From Flavobacterium ranwuense (GTDB lineage: Bacteria; Bacteroidota; Bacteroidia; Flavobacteriales; Flavobacteriaceae), in the NCBI RefSeq assembly GCF_004349315.1, contig NZ_SMLH01000001.1:248001-312000 (forward strand): a DNA stretch of 64,000 bases, in the 5' to 3' direction. The notes beneath the pieces are model-generated. The model saw only the letters and a list, made by a program, of their open reading frames with translations, ran no database searches and was not told where the DNA came from. Each line of letters opens with the position of its first letter. Within the stretch, counting starts at the first letter, position 1. Below are positions 26,701 through 35,135 of this stretch, one piece after another. The translations under genes were made by a program, and so were the position numbers.

Positions 26701-28307
26701 GCAAAAAGCTGTTTCATTTCGTCTCCCGACTTAAAATAATACTCCTGATTGGGCAATCCGTACCGATAGCCGCGACCGCGACCAATAGGCGTAGTTTGTT
26801 TTTCACCGTCACGCACACAAAGTAAAATATCATGTGCATTCGAATTTTCTTTGTCTATATAAAAGGTATTATTCGTTGCAACAATCTTAACATCATGTTT
26901 TCTTGCCAATGAAATCAAAGACGCATTCACCCGATTTTCATCTTCTTGATTGTGACGCATCACTTCAATATAAAAATCTTCTTTGAACTCGTTTTTCCAC
27001 CAAAGCAAGGCTTCTTCGGCTTGGTTTTCACCAATGTTTAAAATCTTATTTGGGATTTCACCATAAAGATTTCCAGACAAAACAATAATATCTTCTTTGA
27101 ATTCCTGAATGACTTTCCTGTCGATTCTTGGCACATAATAAAACCCTTGCGTATACGCTATGGAAGACATTTTGGCCAAATTGTGGTAGCCTTTTTTAGT
27201 CTTCGCTAAAAGCACTATTTGGTATCCATTGTCTTTAACCGACTTGTTTTTATGGTCTTCACAAACAAAAAATTCGCAACCTACAATCGGTTTCATCGGG
27301 ACTTCAGTAGGTTCTTCCCCATTCTCAATCGCTGCTTTATTCTTGGCTTCAACCGCTTTATTATGGTATAAAATATCACGGACAAAATGGAAAGCACCCA
27401 TCAAATTTGCATGATCCGTCATGGCAACCGCAGGCATTTTTTGTTGTGCCGCCGCTTTTACCAATGCCGCAATACTAATGGTAGATTGCAATACCGAAAA
27501 CTGTGTATGATTATGCAAATGCACGAAAGGCGTGTCAATTAAGACTTTCTTGTTCTCCGAAAGCACTGCTCTGGAAACGGCTGGCGCTTGTTTTTCACCA
27601 AACTGCTGCCGAATTTTATCCGACGCTTCTTTGAGATTAATATGTTTTAATCCAATGAGTTTAATCTCATATGGATTCTTATTTTGGAAATCTTTAAAAT
27701 AGCCAATTTCTACATCGAGTTCCTCTTTTGTGAAAACGTCACGACGAATTAACTCCAAGAAACAACGCGTAGTTGCCTCGACATCGGCAGTGGCATTGTG
27801 CGCTTCGCCAAAAGGCTTGTTAAAAAGATAAGAATGTAATTCCGTTAAAGTAGGCAATTTGAATTTTCCTCCTCGACCACCCGGTAACCGCAATAAGGAA
27901 GCGGTTACTTCGGTACAGGTATCCAGAATTGGCATCGAACTCATTTGGCTTTCAACACCCATTCTATAAAACTCACAACCCATGATATTGATGTCAAAAC
28001 CTAAATTCTGACCTACAATAAATTTGGCTTTGCCTAAAGCTATATTGAATTTTTCTAAAACTTCTGCCAACGAAATCCCATCGGCTTCCGCCAATTCCGT
28101 AGAAATACCGTGAATTCGTTCCGCGTCATACGGAATATTAAAACCTTCGGGCTTCACTAAATAATCCTGATGCTCGAGAAGTTTTCCCATATCGTCGTGC
28201 AACTGCCAAGCAATCTGAATACAACGCGGCCAGTTATCCGTATCTGAAATGGGAGCGCCCCAACGCTTTGGTAATCCTGTAGTTTCGGTATCGAATATTA
28301 AGTACAT
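23772..28307 (-). CDS. dnaE: DNA polymerase III alpha subunit with fused 3'-5' exonuclease
   Basis: A 1511-residue replicative polymerase. Residues about 1-190 form a DnaQ-like proofreading exonuclease (IFDTETTGLP with the Asp/Glu pair, HNATADVEAT near the end), as in other Bacteroidota DnaE proteins. Then come a PHP domain (VHLHNHTQFSVLQS, AVAMTDHANLMG), the polymerase palm with the catalytic PDIDIDFDDEGR, the finger region (GVIITPSDITNFVP), tandem helix-hairpin-helix and OB domains, and a C-terminal tail. The ATG at 28307 starts directly with the exonuclease motif. A GC-rich dispersed repeat ends 3 bp upstream of this start and places GGAGG at Shine-Dalgarno distance. Confidence 0.97.
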   Translation of the reverse strand: MYLIFDTETTGLPKRWGAPISDTDNWPRCIQIAWQLHDDMGKLLEHQDYLVKPEGFNIPYDAERIHGISTELAEADGISLAEVLEKFNIALGKAKFIVGQNLGFDINIMGCEFYRMGVESQMSSMPILDTCTEVTASLLRLPGGRGGKFKLPTLTELHSYLFNKPFGEAHNATADVEATTRCFLELIRRDVFTKEELDVEIGYFKDFQNKNPYEIKLIGLKHINLKEASDKIRQQFGEKQAPAVSRAVLSENKKVLIDTPFVHLHNHTQFSVLQSTISIAALVKAAAQQKMPAVAMTDHANLMGAFHFVRDILYHNKAVEAKNKAAIENGEEPTEVPMKPIVGCEFFVCEDHKNKSVKDNGYQIVLLAKTKKGYHNLAKMSSIAYTQGFYYVPRIDRKVIQEFKEDIIVLSGNLYGEIPNKILNIGENQAEEALLWWKNEFKEDFYIEVMRHNQEDENRVNASLISLARKHDVKIVATNNTFYIDKENSNAHDILLCVRDGEKQTTPIGRGRGYRYGLPNQEYYFKSGDEMKQLFANLPEAISNISEIVDKIEIFDLAREVLLPKFEIPTAFNNPEDEKDGGVRGENAYLRHLTFEGANRRYPVITEEIQERLDFELLTISNSGYPGYFLIVQDLIAEARSMGVSVGPGRGSAAGSVVAYCLKITNIDPLMYNLLFERFLNPDRVSLPDIDIDFDDEGRSSVMDYVIRKYGSKQVAQIITYGKMATKSAIRDTARVLDLPLFEADKIAKLIPGMMPSKWNLARFLNEKEDVIKKAVRPEEYDKIKELIGLANESDLGGETIQQAKVLEGNLRNTGIHACGVIITPSDITNFVPVATAKDSDLYVTQFDNSVVESAGLLKMDFLGLKTLTLIKDTVKLVKYRSGIDLNPDEFPIDDLKTYELFQRGETVGIFQYESPGMQKYMKELKPTVFPDLIAMNALYRPGPIAYIPSFVKRKNGEEEIIYDLDACEELLKDTYGITVYQEQVMLLSQKLADFSKGDADVLRKAMGKKQKDVLDKMKPKFISQAAAKGHAEDKLEKIWKDWEAFAEYAFNKSHSTCYAWIAYQTAFLKANYPAEYMAAVLSNNMSDIKQVSFFMEECKRMGLQVLGPDVNESFYKFTVNDDYAVRFGMGAVKGVGSGAVATIVENRKDGRYKSIFDLTKRIDLRAANKKALENLVLAGGFDSFLGTTRAQYFHDDGDGITFYEKAIRYGSKFQENENSSQVSLFGDTSEVQIEEPVVPPCEDWSMMEKLSREKEVVGIYISGHPLDDYKFEMKHFCNAKLEALRNMELHIGKNLTFGGIVNNIQHREAKNGKGWGMFTLEGYDESYEFRIFGEEYLKFRHFFRQNEFVFIKVNIKDGWVNRETGKKTEPRLQFVEVKQLQDVLETFARKLVVLLNIKDLETDFIHKLSHLFQENKGDNTVSFEIMELEKTKRLVTVAPVEIENEEAAFVDESDDSDASMLEVPEINSTTEVEEIKVVTKLTMPSRKLKIKISNELLVELEKMQINFKLN

Positions 28308-28310
28308 AAA

Positions 28311-28343
28311 TCCCTCCCCAGCCCTCCCCGAAGGGAAGGGTGC
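28311..28343. repeat. CCCTCCCC-type dispersed repeat in the dnaE leader
   Basis: CCCTCCCCAGCCCTCCCCGA followed by AGGGAAGGG: the two C- and G-rich arms form a hairpin around CGAA. Related copies lie at 33303-33334 and, inverted, at 33420-33452. Read on the dnaE strand it ends in GGGGAGGGATTT just before the ATG. Confidence 0.7.
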
Positions 28344-28482
28344 CTAAATCGATAGATTTAAACTGTGTATTTAACTGGTTTTAAACACTTTAAAATTAGT
28401 AAAAAATGCAAAAAATGAATTTCAAATTTAGTCTTTTTTTGGAGAAAGAATGCAGTATTTTATCAACACCTATCAATAATTT

Positions 28483-28902
28483 TTATTCTTTACTTTTTGC
28501 ATAAACCATTAAAGAAATTGCCAAATACGGAATGTCTTTTAGCATAAAAAAATCAGTTACAGGAAAACCTTCTACCATTTTAAAAACACCCGGAGTGGTT
28601 GCCAAAAAACTTAAAGTTGTAACAAATATAATAGCCGAAGCCAGACCAGCATACATTCCGATTTTTTTATTAAAAAAAGAAAGTATTAATCCAATTCCAG
28701 TTACAACCTCAAAAATCCCAATTACATTAGAAACTGTTTGTACAGACATTAGTTTATACATCCAACCCATGGCAAAATGGTTTTGGACCAAACCTTTTAT
28801 GGCTTCCGCTTCGACAGCCGTAAACTTAAAAAGTCCCACCCAAATTAAAATGATTACTGTTCCCAAAACTCCAAGTCTGTAAGCGATTTGATTTAAATTC
28901 AT
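28483..28902 (-). CDS. DUF417 (YkgB-like) membrane protein
   Basis: A 139-residue inner-membrane protein with four predicted spans (VLGTVIILIWVGLFKF, TVSNVIGIFEVVTGIGLILS, MYAGLASAIIFVTTLSFL, DIPYLAISLMVYA). VGLFKFTAVEAEAIKGLV and LSFLATTPGVFK match the YkgB/DUF417 group, which is distantly DoxX-like. Its biochemical role is not established; relatives respond to oxidants or chlorine stress. It stands alone between dnaE and the leucine operon leader, both neighbours being separated by AT-rich gaps. Confidence 0.85.
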   Translation of the reverse strand: MNLNQIAYRLGVLGTVIILIWVGLFKFTAVEAEAIKGLVQNHFAMGWMYKLMSVQTVSNVIGIFEVVTGIGLILSFFNKKIGMYAGLASAIIFVTTLSFLATTPGVFKMVEGFPVTDFFMLKDIPYLAISLMVYAKSKE

Positions 28903-29488
28903 GATATTATTTTTAATTTTTTATAATATTCAAAATTAGCGATCTTCATTTAAAGCAATTGTCAGGTACTTGTCATAAATGAACCATTTATAAAAAATGA
29001 ATGCCTTTAATTCCATTTAATCCTATTCTAAAAAACAAAAAAATACATTTTTTGGATGTCGTAGTATTTCATCAAAAAAAAATACTGAAATACAGGTAAA
29101 AAATATGCCATTTACAAAGAAAATCACAAAGAAAAACAACTTCGACAAAAGTCAAATAGTGAGTTTGAAATTAAAAAAAAGTCGTTTTTAATTCCATTTT
29201 ATTAAATATCCATAAATATAACAGCTTTTTAGGAGCGTATTTTAACTATTCGATAAATAACAAAAACTTCAACAAATAGATTTTTTATTTTATCTAAATA
29301 AAAAACTGCACGAATAAAAAAGAAGCCTAAAAGATAAAAATCAGCAAAGAAATACCCTAATACGATTTTGGGTATCGTATATAATGAAATATTAAAAAAT
29401 AAAGACTTGATTCTTTTTTTAGTTTTGTTTTCATTGTTATCATCTTAGCCAACTTGGCTATAAAAAAATACATTAAAAACATATTAAA
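28903..29488 (+). promoter_or_regulatory. Long AT-rich leader region of the leucine operon
   Basis: 586 bp without a credible gene. Near its 3' end two mutually exclusive hairpins can form: ATACCC (29352-29357) with GGGTAT (29370-29375), or ATACGAT (29360-29366) with ATCGTAT (29374-29380). A perfect palindrome TAGCCAA-C-TTGGCTA (29446-29460) followed by seven A lies 28 bp before leuC. This layout could serve attenuation or repressor binding for leucine biosynthesis. No leucine-rich leader peptide was found. Confidence 0.4.
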
Positions 29489-30883
29489 ATGAGTACTACA
29501 TTATTTGACAAGGTATGGGATTCGCACGTGGTGCGTAAAATTGAAGATGGACCAGACGTGTTTTTTATTGACCGCCATTTCATCCATGAAGTTACTAGTC
29601 CTGTAGCTTTTTTAGGTTTAAAAGAAAGAGGTATTTCTGTTTTATATCCAGAGCGCACTTTTGCTACTGCGGATCACAACACGCCAACTATAAATCAACA
29701 TTTACCGGTTCAAGATGTCTTGTCTGCCAATCAACTTAAGGCATTAGAAGACAATGCAGCAGAATATGGAATTTCACACTGGGGATTAGGTCATCAAAAA
29801 AACGGAATCGTACACGTAGTAGGTCCTGAAAACGGAATTACTTTGCCAGGCGCCACTATTGTTTGTGGAGATTCTCACACTTCTACGCATGGTGCTTTTG
29901 GCGCTATTGCTTTTGGAATTGGAACTTCTGAGGTTGAAATGGTGATGGCTACACAATGTATCATGCAACCGAAACCAAAGAAAATGCGTATCAACGTAAA
30001 TGGTGAATTGAGTAAAGGTGTTGGTCCAAAAGACGTTGCACTTTATATTATTGCACAATTAACTACTTCTGGAGGTACAGGATATTTCGCCGAATATGCT
30101 GGAGATGTTTTTGAAAACATGTCTATGGAAGGCCGTATGACTGTTTGTAACTTGAGTATCGAAATGGGTGCCCGTGGTGGTATGATTGCTCCGGACCAAA
30201 AAACATTTGATTTCTTAGAAGGAAGGTTATACGCTCCAAAAGGCGAAGCTTGGACAAAAGCCGTTGAATATTGGAAAACGTTGAAAACGGATGCCTATGC
30301 TATTTTTGATGCAGAATTAAACATCAATGCTGCAGATATTGAACCAATGATTACATATGGTACAAATCCTGGAATGGGAATTGGTATCTCAAAAAATATT
30401 CCAAGCGCTAACCAAGTAGAAGGTGGCGAAGAAACGTATAAAAAATCTTTAGCTTACATGGGCTTTGAAGAAAATGACGTAATGATTGGCAAACCAATTG
30501 ATTTTGTTTTCTTAGGAAGTTGTACCAATGGTAGAATTGAAGATTTTAGAGCTTTTACAGAAATTGTAAAAGGGCGACAAAAAGCAGCTAATGTTACGGC
30601 TTGGTTAGTTCCGGGTTCTCACGTAGTAGAAGCTCAAATTAAAGAGGAAGGACTGTTGGACATTCTTACTGAAGCTGGTTTTGTATTGCGTCAACCAGGT
30701 TGCTCGGCTTGTTTGGCGATGAATGATGATAAAGTACCTGCAGGAAAATATGCAGTAAGCACTTCAAACAGAAACTTCGAAGGTCGTCAAGGTCCCGGTT
30801 CAAGAACATTATTGGCAAGTCCAATCATGGCCGCTGCTGCTGCAGTAACTGGAAAACTAACAGATCCTAGAGATTTGTTTTAA
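29489..30883 (+). CDS. leuC: 3-isopropylmalate dehydratase large subunit
   Basis: A 464-residue [4Fe-4S] aconitase-family subunit that, with LeuD, isomerises 2- to 3-isopropylmalate in leucine synthesis. The start [15 protein letters not shown] is typical. [18 protein letters not shown] and [20 protein letters not shown] are substrate-site blocks. The cluster cysteines lie in FLGSCTNGR and in [10 protein letters not shown]. Length is normal. It is the first gene of leuC-leuD-synthase-leuB, 170 bp before leuD with a large inverted repeat in between. Confidence 0.97.
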   Translation: MSTTLFDKVWDSHVVRKIEDGPDVFFIDRHFIHEVTSPVAFLGLKERGISVLYPERTFATADHNTPTINQHLPVQDVLSANQLKALEDNAAEYGISHWGLGHQKNGIVHVVGPENGITLPGATIVCGDSHTSTHGAFGAIAFGIGTSEVEMVMATQCIMQPKPKKMRINVNGELSKGVGPKDVALYIIAQLTTSGGTGYFAEYAGDVFENMSMEGRMTVCNLSIEMGARGGMIAPDQKTFDFLEGRLYAPKGEAWTKAVEYWKTLKTDAYAIFDAELNINAADIEPMITYGTNPGMGIGISKNIPSANQVEGGEETYKKSLAYMGFEENDVMIGKPIDFVFLGSCTNGRIEDFRAFTEIVKGRQKAANVTAWLVPGSHVVEAQIKEEGLLDILTEAGFVLRQPGCSACLAMNDDKVPAGKYAVSTSNRNFEGRQGPGSRTLLASPIMAAAAAVTGKLTDPRDLF

Positions 30884-30903
30884 AAGATTTCAGAATGTAG
30901 AGT

Positions 30904-31032
30904 AACGATTTTTGATTTCAGATTTCGTTAAAATCGACACAGCATTCAGTTTAAATTATAGAATATAAAATAATATTAGTTAGCGTTTACGATTCCATTT
31001 TCCTTAAGGTAAATCTAAAATCAGAAATCGTT
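30904..31032. repeat. Inverted repeat (22-bp arms) between leuC and leuD
   Basis: Arms 30904-30925 and 31011-31032 are complementary at 20 of 22 positions (AACGATTT.TGATTT.AGATTT), separated by 85 bp. Similar AATCGTTAATC phrases occur at 37031-37066 upstream of trmN6, so this looks like a small fold-back repeat family that would be transcribed within the operon. Confidence 0.6.
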
Positions 31033-31053
31033 AATCAAAAATCAAAAATCACA

Positions 31054-31650
31054 ATGGCATACGATAAATTTAATATCCTTACGAGTAGTGCAGTACCACT
31101 ACCAATAGAAAATGTGGACACCGATCAAATCATCCCAGCACGTTTCTTGAAAGCTACTAAACGTGAAGCTTTTGGAGACAACCTTTTCAGAGACTGGAGA
31201 TACAACGGAGATGATACACCAAAAGCTGATTTCGTTTTGAATGACGCAACTTACAGTGGAAAAATACTAGTAGGCGGGAAAAACTTTGGTTCGGGTTCTT
31301 CAAGAGAGCACGCGGCTTGGGCCGTTTACGATTACGGATTTCGTGCAGTTGTGTCTAGTTTTTTTGCAGATATTTTTAAAGGGAATTGCTTAAACATTGG
31401 TGTTTTGCCGGTACAAGTAAGTCCAGAATTTGCTGAAACTATTTTCAAGGCTATTGAAGCTGATCCAAAAACAGAATTAGAAATAAATCTTCCGGAACAA
31501 ACCATTACATTAAAAGCAACCGGTCAAAAAGAATCTTTTGATATTTCCGGATACAAAAAAGATAATATGGTTAACGGTTTTGATGATATTGATTATTTGC
31601 AAAACATCAAAGAAGAAATTGTTGGTTTTGCCAATCAACTTCCTTACTAG
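31054..31650 (+). CDS. leuD: 3-isopropylmalate dehydratase small subunit
   Basis: A 198-residue partner of LeuC carrying the swivel domain. NVDTDQIIPARFLKAT and GKNFGSGSSREHAAWAVYDY are the family blocks, with the conserved GSGSSREHA loop binding substrate. FADIFKGNCLNIGVLPV follows. Length is typical. It sits in the leucine operon with the synthase gene 137 bp downstream. Confidence 0.97.
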   Translation: MAYDKFNILTSSAVPLPIENVDTDQIIPARFLKATKREAFGDNLFRDWRYNGDDTPKADFVLNDATYSGKILVGGKNFGSGSSREHAAWAVYDYGFRAVVSSFFADIFKGNCLNIGVLPVQVSPEFAETIFKAIEADPKTELEINLPEQTITLKATGQKESFDISGYKKDNMVNGFDDIDYLQNIKEEIVGFANQLPY

Positions 31651-31787
31651 AAACAAACAATAAAAATGCAGTTATCGTATGCTCAATAGTATCGTCAAGC
31701 CAGATAACTGGTTTTACCATTTTATAAAATACAACAACAAGATTTCAAATCACTGAAGTCGAAACCACTTTTAGCATCAAATTTATA

Positions 31788-33374
31788 ATGAAAAAAAGAA
31801 AAATTGAAATAATGGATACGACGCTCCGTGATGGTGAACAAACATCGGGAGTATCATTTTCTGCTGCAGAAAAACTAACCATTGCGCAATTATTGCTGGA
31901 AGAATTAAATATTGATAGAATCGAAATTGCTTCGGCACGGGTAAGCGAAGGAGAATTTCAAGGTGTAAAAGGGATAATGAGTTGGGCTAATGAGAAAGGT
32001 TATTCCAACCGAATCGAAGTTTTAACTTTTGTTGACGGCGGGCTTTCGATAGACTGGATGAAAAAGACTGGAGCCAAAGTCCAAAATTTACTGACCAAAG
32101 GATCTCTCAACCATTTAACGCATCAACTAAAGAAAACGCCTGAACAACATTTTACCGAGATTGCTCAAACCATTGCATTGGCTCAAGAAAATAATATTGA
32201 AACCAATGTATATTTGGAAGATTGGAGTAACGGAATGCGCAATTCCCCTGAATATGTGTTTCAATATTTAGATTTTTTGACAAAACAACCAATAAAAAGA
32301 GTGTTATTGCCGGACACTTTAGGTGTTTTAATTCCTTCAGAAACTTTTGAATTCATTTCGAAAATTATAGCAAGATATCCAAATACTCATTTTGATTTTC
32401 ACGCCCATAACGACTACGATTTAAGCATCGCAAATGTAATGGAAGCTGTAAAAGCTGGTATTCAAGGGCTTCACGTCACGGTAAACGGAATGGGAGAACG
32501 TGCTGGAAATGCACCACTTGAAAGCACCGTTGCCGTAATCAATGACTTTTTACCACAAATAGAAATCGGTGTAAAAGAATCATCATTGTATTCTGTGAGT
32601 AAATTGGTAGAAACTTTTACCGGCTATAGAATTCCTGCTAACAAACCTATTGTTGGCGACAATGTATTTACGCAGACTGCAGGTATCCATGCCGATGGCG
32701 ACAATAAAAATAATTTATATTTTAATGATTTGCTTCCGGAACGTTTTGGAAGAAAACGAAAATATGCCTTAGGAAAAACATCTGGCAAGGCCAATATTGA
32801 AAAAAACCTTCAGGAATTAGGGTTGAAATTAAATCCTGAAGACTTAAAATTAGTTACACAACGTATCATTGAACTAGGCGACAAAAAAGAGACTGTTACT
32901 AAAGAAGACTTACCCTATATTATTTCTGATGTTTTGGATAGCCAAACCTATCAAGAAAAAGTTGTTGTTGAGTCCTATATATTATCTCATGCAAAAGGCA
33001 TGCGCCCATCGACCACTTTATCTTTAAAAATAGACGGGGAAGTGATTGAAGAGCATGCACAAGGTGACGGGCAATTTGATGCTTTTATGAATGCATTGGC
33101 AAAAATATATAAAAGCAAAAACTTAGAATTACCAAAATTGATTGATTATGCTGTACGAATTCCTCCTGGAAGCAGTTCTGATGCATTGTGCGAAACCATA
33201 ATTACCTGGACGAATAATGAAAAAGAATTTAAAACCAGGGGACTGGATTCAGACCAAACAGTTGCCGCAATCATAGCGACCCAAAAAATGTTGAATGTAA
33301 TCCCCTCCCCAGCCCTCCCCGAAGGGGAGGGAGCCACGACGAAATTGGACCGTCAAATTTTAAATAAAATTTAA
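31788..33374 (+). CDS. 2-isopropylmalate / citramalate synthase with regulatory domain
   Basis: A 528-residue HMGL-like synthase condensing acetyl-CoA with a 2-oxoacid. The TIM barrel starts with IMDTTLRDGEQTSGVSFS and contains the metal histidines in FDFHAHNDYD, then VNGMGERAGN. The C-terminal LeuA-type allosteric domain (about 390-505) includes SSDALCETIITW. The wording (IEIASARVSEGE, LLPDTLGVL) fits the LeuA2/CimA branch, so the substrate could be 2-oxoisovalerate or pyruvate. The leu operon favours the first. The last ~20 codons (IPSPALPEGEGA...) are supplied by a GC-rich repeat inserted at the gene end, giving an extra tail. Confidence 0.9.
   Translation: MKKRKIEIMDTTLRDGEQTSGVSFSAAEKLTIAQLLLEELNIDRIEIASARVSEGEFQGVKGIMSWANEKGYSNRIEVLTFVDGGLSIDWMKKTGAKVQNLLTKGSLNHLTHQLKKTPEQHFTEIAQTIALAQENNIETNVYLEDWSNGMRNSPEYVFQYLDFLTKQPIKRVLLPDTLGVLIPSETFEFISKIIARYPNTHFDFHAHNDYDLSIANVMEAVKAGIQGLHVTVNGMGERAGNAPLESTVAVINDFLPQIEIGVKESSLYSVSKLVETFTGYRIPANKPIVGDNVFTQTAGIHADGDNKNNLYFNDLLPERFGRKRKYALGKTSGKANIEKNLQELGLKLNPEDLKLVTQRIIELGDKKETVTKEDLPYIISDVLDSQTYQEKVVVESYILSHAKGMRPSTTLSLKIDGEVIEEHAQGDGQFDAFMNALAKIYKSKNLELPKLIDYAVRIPPGSSSDALCETIITWTNNEKEFKTRGLDSDQTVAAIIATQKMLNVIPSPALPEGEGATTKLDRQILNKI
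33303..33334. repeat. CCCTCCCC-type repeat inside the 3' end of the synthase gene
   Basis: CCCCTCCCCAGCCCTCCCCG plus AAGGGGAGGGAG, a near-perfect hairpin around CGAA. It is read in frame as PSPALPEGEGA. Same family as 28311-28343. Confidence 0.75.
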
Positions 33375-33419
33375 GAGATTTAACACAAACAATAAACCCA
33401 ATCCTATTCCACCCAGTCT

Positions 33420-33452
33420 CCCCTTCCTTCGGAGGGGGGGCTTGGGGGAAGG
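33420..33452. repeat. CCCTCCCC-type repeat, inverted copy, upstream of leuB
   Basis: CCCCTTCCTTCGGAGGGGGG followed by GCTTGGGGGAAGG is the reverse complement of the repeat type at 33303-33334, with small differences. It ends 15 bp before the leuB ATG and fills most of the 92-bp synthase-leuB gap. Confidence 0.7.
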
Positions 33453-33466
33453 AAAACACAATTAAT

Positions 33467-34528
33467 ATGAAATTTAACATAGCCCTTTTAGCCGGAGACG
33501 GAATTGGACCTGAAGTAATCAATGAAGCTGTAAAAGTTTCGGATGCTATTGCAAAAAAATTCAACCATGAAATCACTTGGACGCCTGCTCTTACAGGAGC
33601 TTGTGCCATTGACGCCGTTGGAGTTCCTTATCCTGATGAAACACATGAAATTTGCATGAAAGCAGATGCCGTTTTGTTTGGAGCCATTGGACATCCAAAA
33701 TACGATAATGACCCAAGTGCCCCCATTCGTCCAGAACAAGGTTTATTACTGATGAGAAAAAAATTAGGCTTGTTCGCCAATGTGCGTCCAACCTTCACAT
33801 TTCCATCTTTGATTGACAATTCTCCTTTAAAAAGAGAACGCATCGAAGGAACTGATTTGGTTTTTTTGAGAGAACTTACCGGAGGGATCTATTTTGGAGA
33901 AAAAGGAAGAAAAGACGATGGCGAGACTGCATTTGACACATGTACTTACACTAGAGCAGAAGTACAACGTTTAGCAAAAAAAGGTTTTGAGTTGGCAATG
34001 ACCCGTACTAAAAAACTATGTTGTGTTGATAAAGCCAATGTAATGGAGACTTCCCGCTTGTGGAGAGAAACTGTACAAGCTATGGAAAAAGACTATCCTG
34101 AAGTAACGGTAAGTTATGAATTTGTTGATGCTGTAGCGATGCGTTTAGTGCAATGGCCTAATTCGTATGATGTATTGATTACAGAAAACTTATTTGGAGA
34201 TATTTTGACCGATGAGGCTTCAGTAATATCAGGCTCAATGGGATTAATGCCATCAGCATCTGTAGGAGAGCATACTTCATTGTACGAACCTATTCACGGA
34301 TCGTATCCACAAGCCACAGGCTTAAACATTGCCAATCCATTAGCAACAGTACTATCCGCTGCAATGATGTTTGAAGATGCTTTTGGACTAAAAGAAGAAG
34401 CAGAAGCTATTAGAGCAGTAGTTAACAAATCATTGGAGCAAGGAATTGTAACTGAAGATTTAGCTTCTAAAGATTCAAAAGCCTATAAAACCAGCGAAGT
34501 GGGAGATTGGTTGGTTGCTAATCTATAG
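33467..34528 (+). CDS. leuB: 3-isopropylmalate dehydrogenase
   Basis: A 353-residue NAD-dependent enzyme oxidising and decarboxylating 3-isopropylmalate to 2-oxoisocaproate. It starts with IALLAGDGIGPEVINEAVKV, and the substrate arginines lie in LLLMRKKLGLFANVRP and FLRELTGGIYFGEKGR. The catalytic Lys/Tyr blocks are CCVDKANVMETSRLWR, and NLFGDILTDEASVISGSMG and the NAD-binding EPIHGSYPQATG complete the set. Length is standard. It is the last gene of the leucine operon, followed by a hairpin repeat and a strong terminator. Confidence 0.97.
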   Translation: MKFNIALLAGDGIGPEVINEAVKVSDAIAKKFNHEITWTPALTGACAIDAVGVPYPDETHEICMKADAVLFGAIGHPKYDNDPSAPIRPEQGLLLMRKKLGLFANVRPTFTFPSLIDNSPLKRERIEGTDLVFLRELTGGIYFGEKGRKDDGETAFDTCTYTRAEVQRLAKKGFELAMTRTKKLCCVDKANVMETSRLWRETVQAMEKDYPEVTVSYEFVDAVAMRLVQWPNSYDVLITENLFGDILTDEASVISGSMGLMPSASVGEHTSLYEPIHGSYPQATGLNIANPLATVLSAAMMFEDAFGLKEEAEAIRAVVNKSLEQGIVTEDLASKDSKAYKTSEVGDWLVANL

Positions 34529-34531
34529 TAA

Positions 34532-34551
34532 AGACGCACTGCGGTGCGTCT
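34532..34551. repeat. GACGCAC hairpin repeat after leuB
   Basis: AGACGCAC-TGCG-GTGCGTCT is a perfect 8-bp stem located 4 bp after the leuB stop. The phrase recurs in Bacteroidota intergenic DNA. It may add mRNA 3' stability. Confidence 0.6.
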
Positions 34552-34566
34552 CAACAATATCCAAAC

Positions 34567-34598
34567 AAAAAAGGTGTCAATAAATTGACACCTTTTTT
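34567..34598. terminator. Bidirectional terminator between leuB and the RRM gene
   Basis: AAAAAAGGTGTCAA-TAAA-TTGACACCTTTTTT is a perfect 14-bp stem with A and T tracts on both sides, serving the convergent leu operon and the RRM-protein gene. Confidence 0.9.
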
Positions 34599-34617
34599 TA
34601 TATTGTAGAAAAAAATA

Positions 34618-34980
34618 TTAATATCCTCCTCTGTTTCCACCACCACGGTTATCTCCACCACGGCTGTTTCCACCACCATAACCACCGCGTGAATCTCCAC
34701 CACGACTGTTATTGTTAAAACTTCTTCTTTCACCTTCTGGTTTAGGCTCAGATTTGTTTACTACGATTGCACGTCCTTGAACAGTAGCACCGTTCAATTC
34801 GTCAATTGCTTTTTGAGCTTCGTCATCATTTGGCATCTCAACAAAACCAAATCCTTTACTTCTTCCAGTAAATTTATCAGTAATAATTTTAACTGAATCA
34901 ACTGCTCCGTAAGCCTCGAAAGACTCTCTTAAATCTGCTTCCTCAATACTGAATGGAAGGCTTCCAACAAAAATATTCAT
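34618..34980 (-). CDS. RRM-type RNA-binding protein
   Basis: A 120-residue protein with one RNA-recognition motif (residues about 1-80: RNP2 NIFVGSLPF, RNP1 KGFGFVEM) and a glycine/arginine-rich tail of RGG-like units (RGGDSRGGYGGGNSRGGDN). Small RRM proteins of this kind in Bacteroidota bind single-stranded A/U-rich RNA and act as global post-transcriptional or cold-shock factors. That role is inferred here. It shares a terminator with the convergent leu operon. Confidence 0.94.
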   Translation of the reverse strand: MNIFVGSLPFSIEEADLRESFEAYGAVDSVKIITDKFTGRSKGFGFVEMPNDDEAQKAIDELNGATVQGRAIVVNKSEPKPEGERRSFNNNSRGGDSRGGYGGGNSRGGDNRGGGNRGGY

Positions 34981-35135
34981 ATGTACTTATTTAAATAATA
35001 GAACAAATGTACTGTTATTTTTTTCTAATCTACTATATATTAGCTTATTTATGTTTTTATTTTAATTTAAAAAAAAGAAAACGAGCATCCTAAAGCTAAT
35101 ACTCGAAGTGTTTTAAGAAACCAACTCCTCATAGA

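Noticed and set aside
29105..29191. 28-codon frame as leucine leader peptide
   Set aside because: It starts MPFTKKITKKNNF, is Lys-rich and not Leu-rich, and no terminator/antiterminator is placed right after it.
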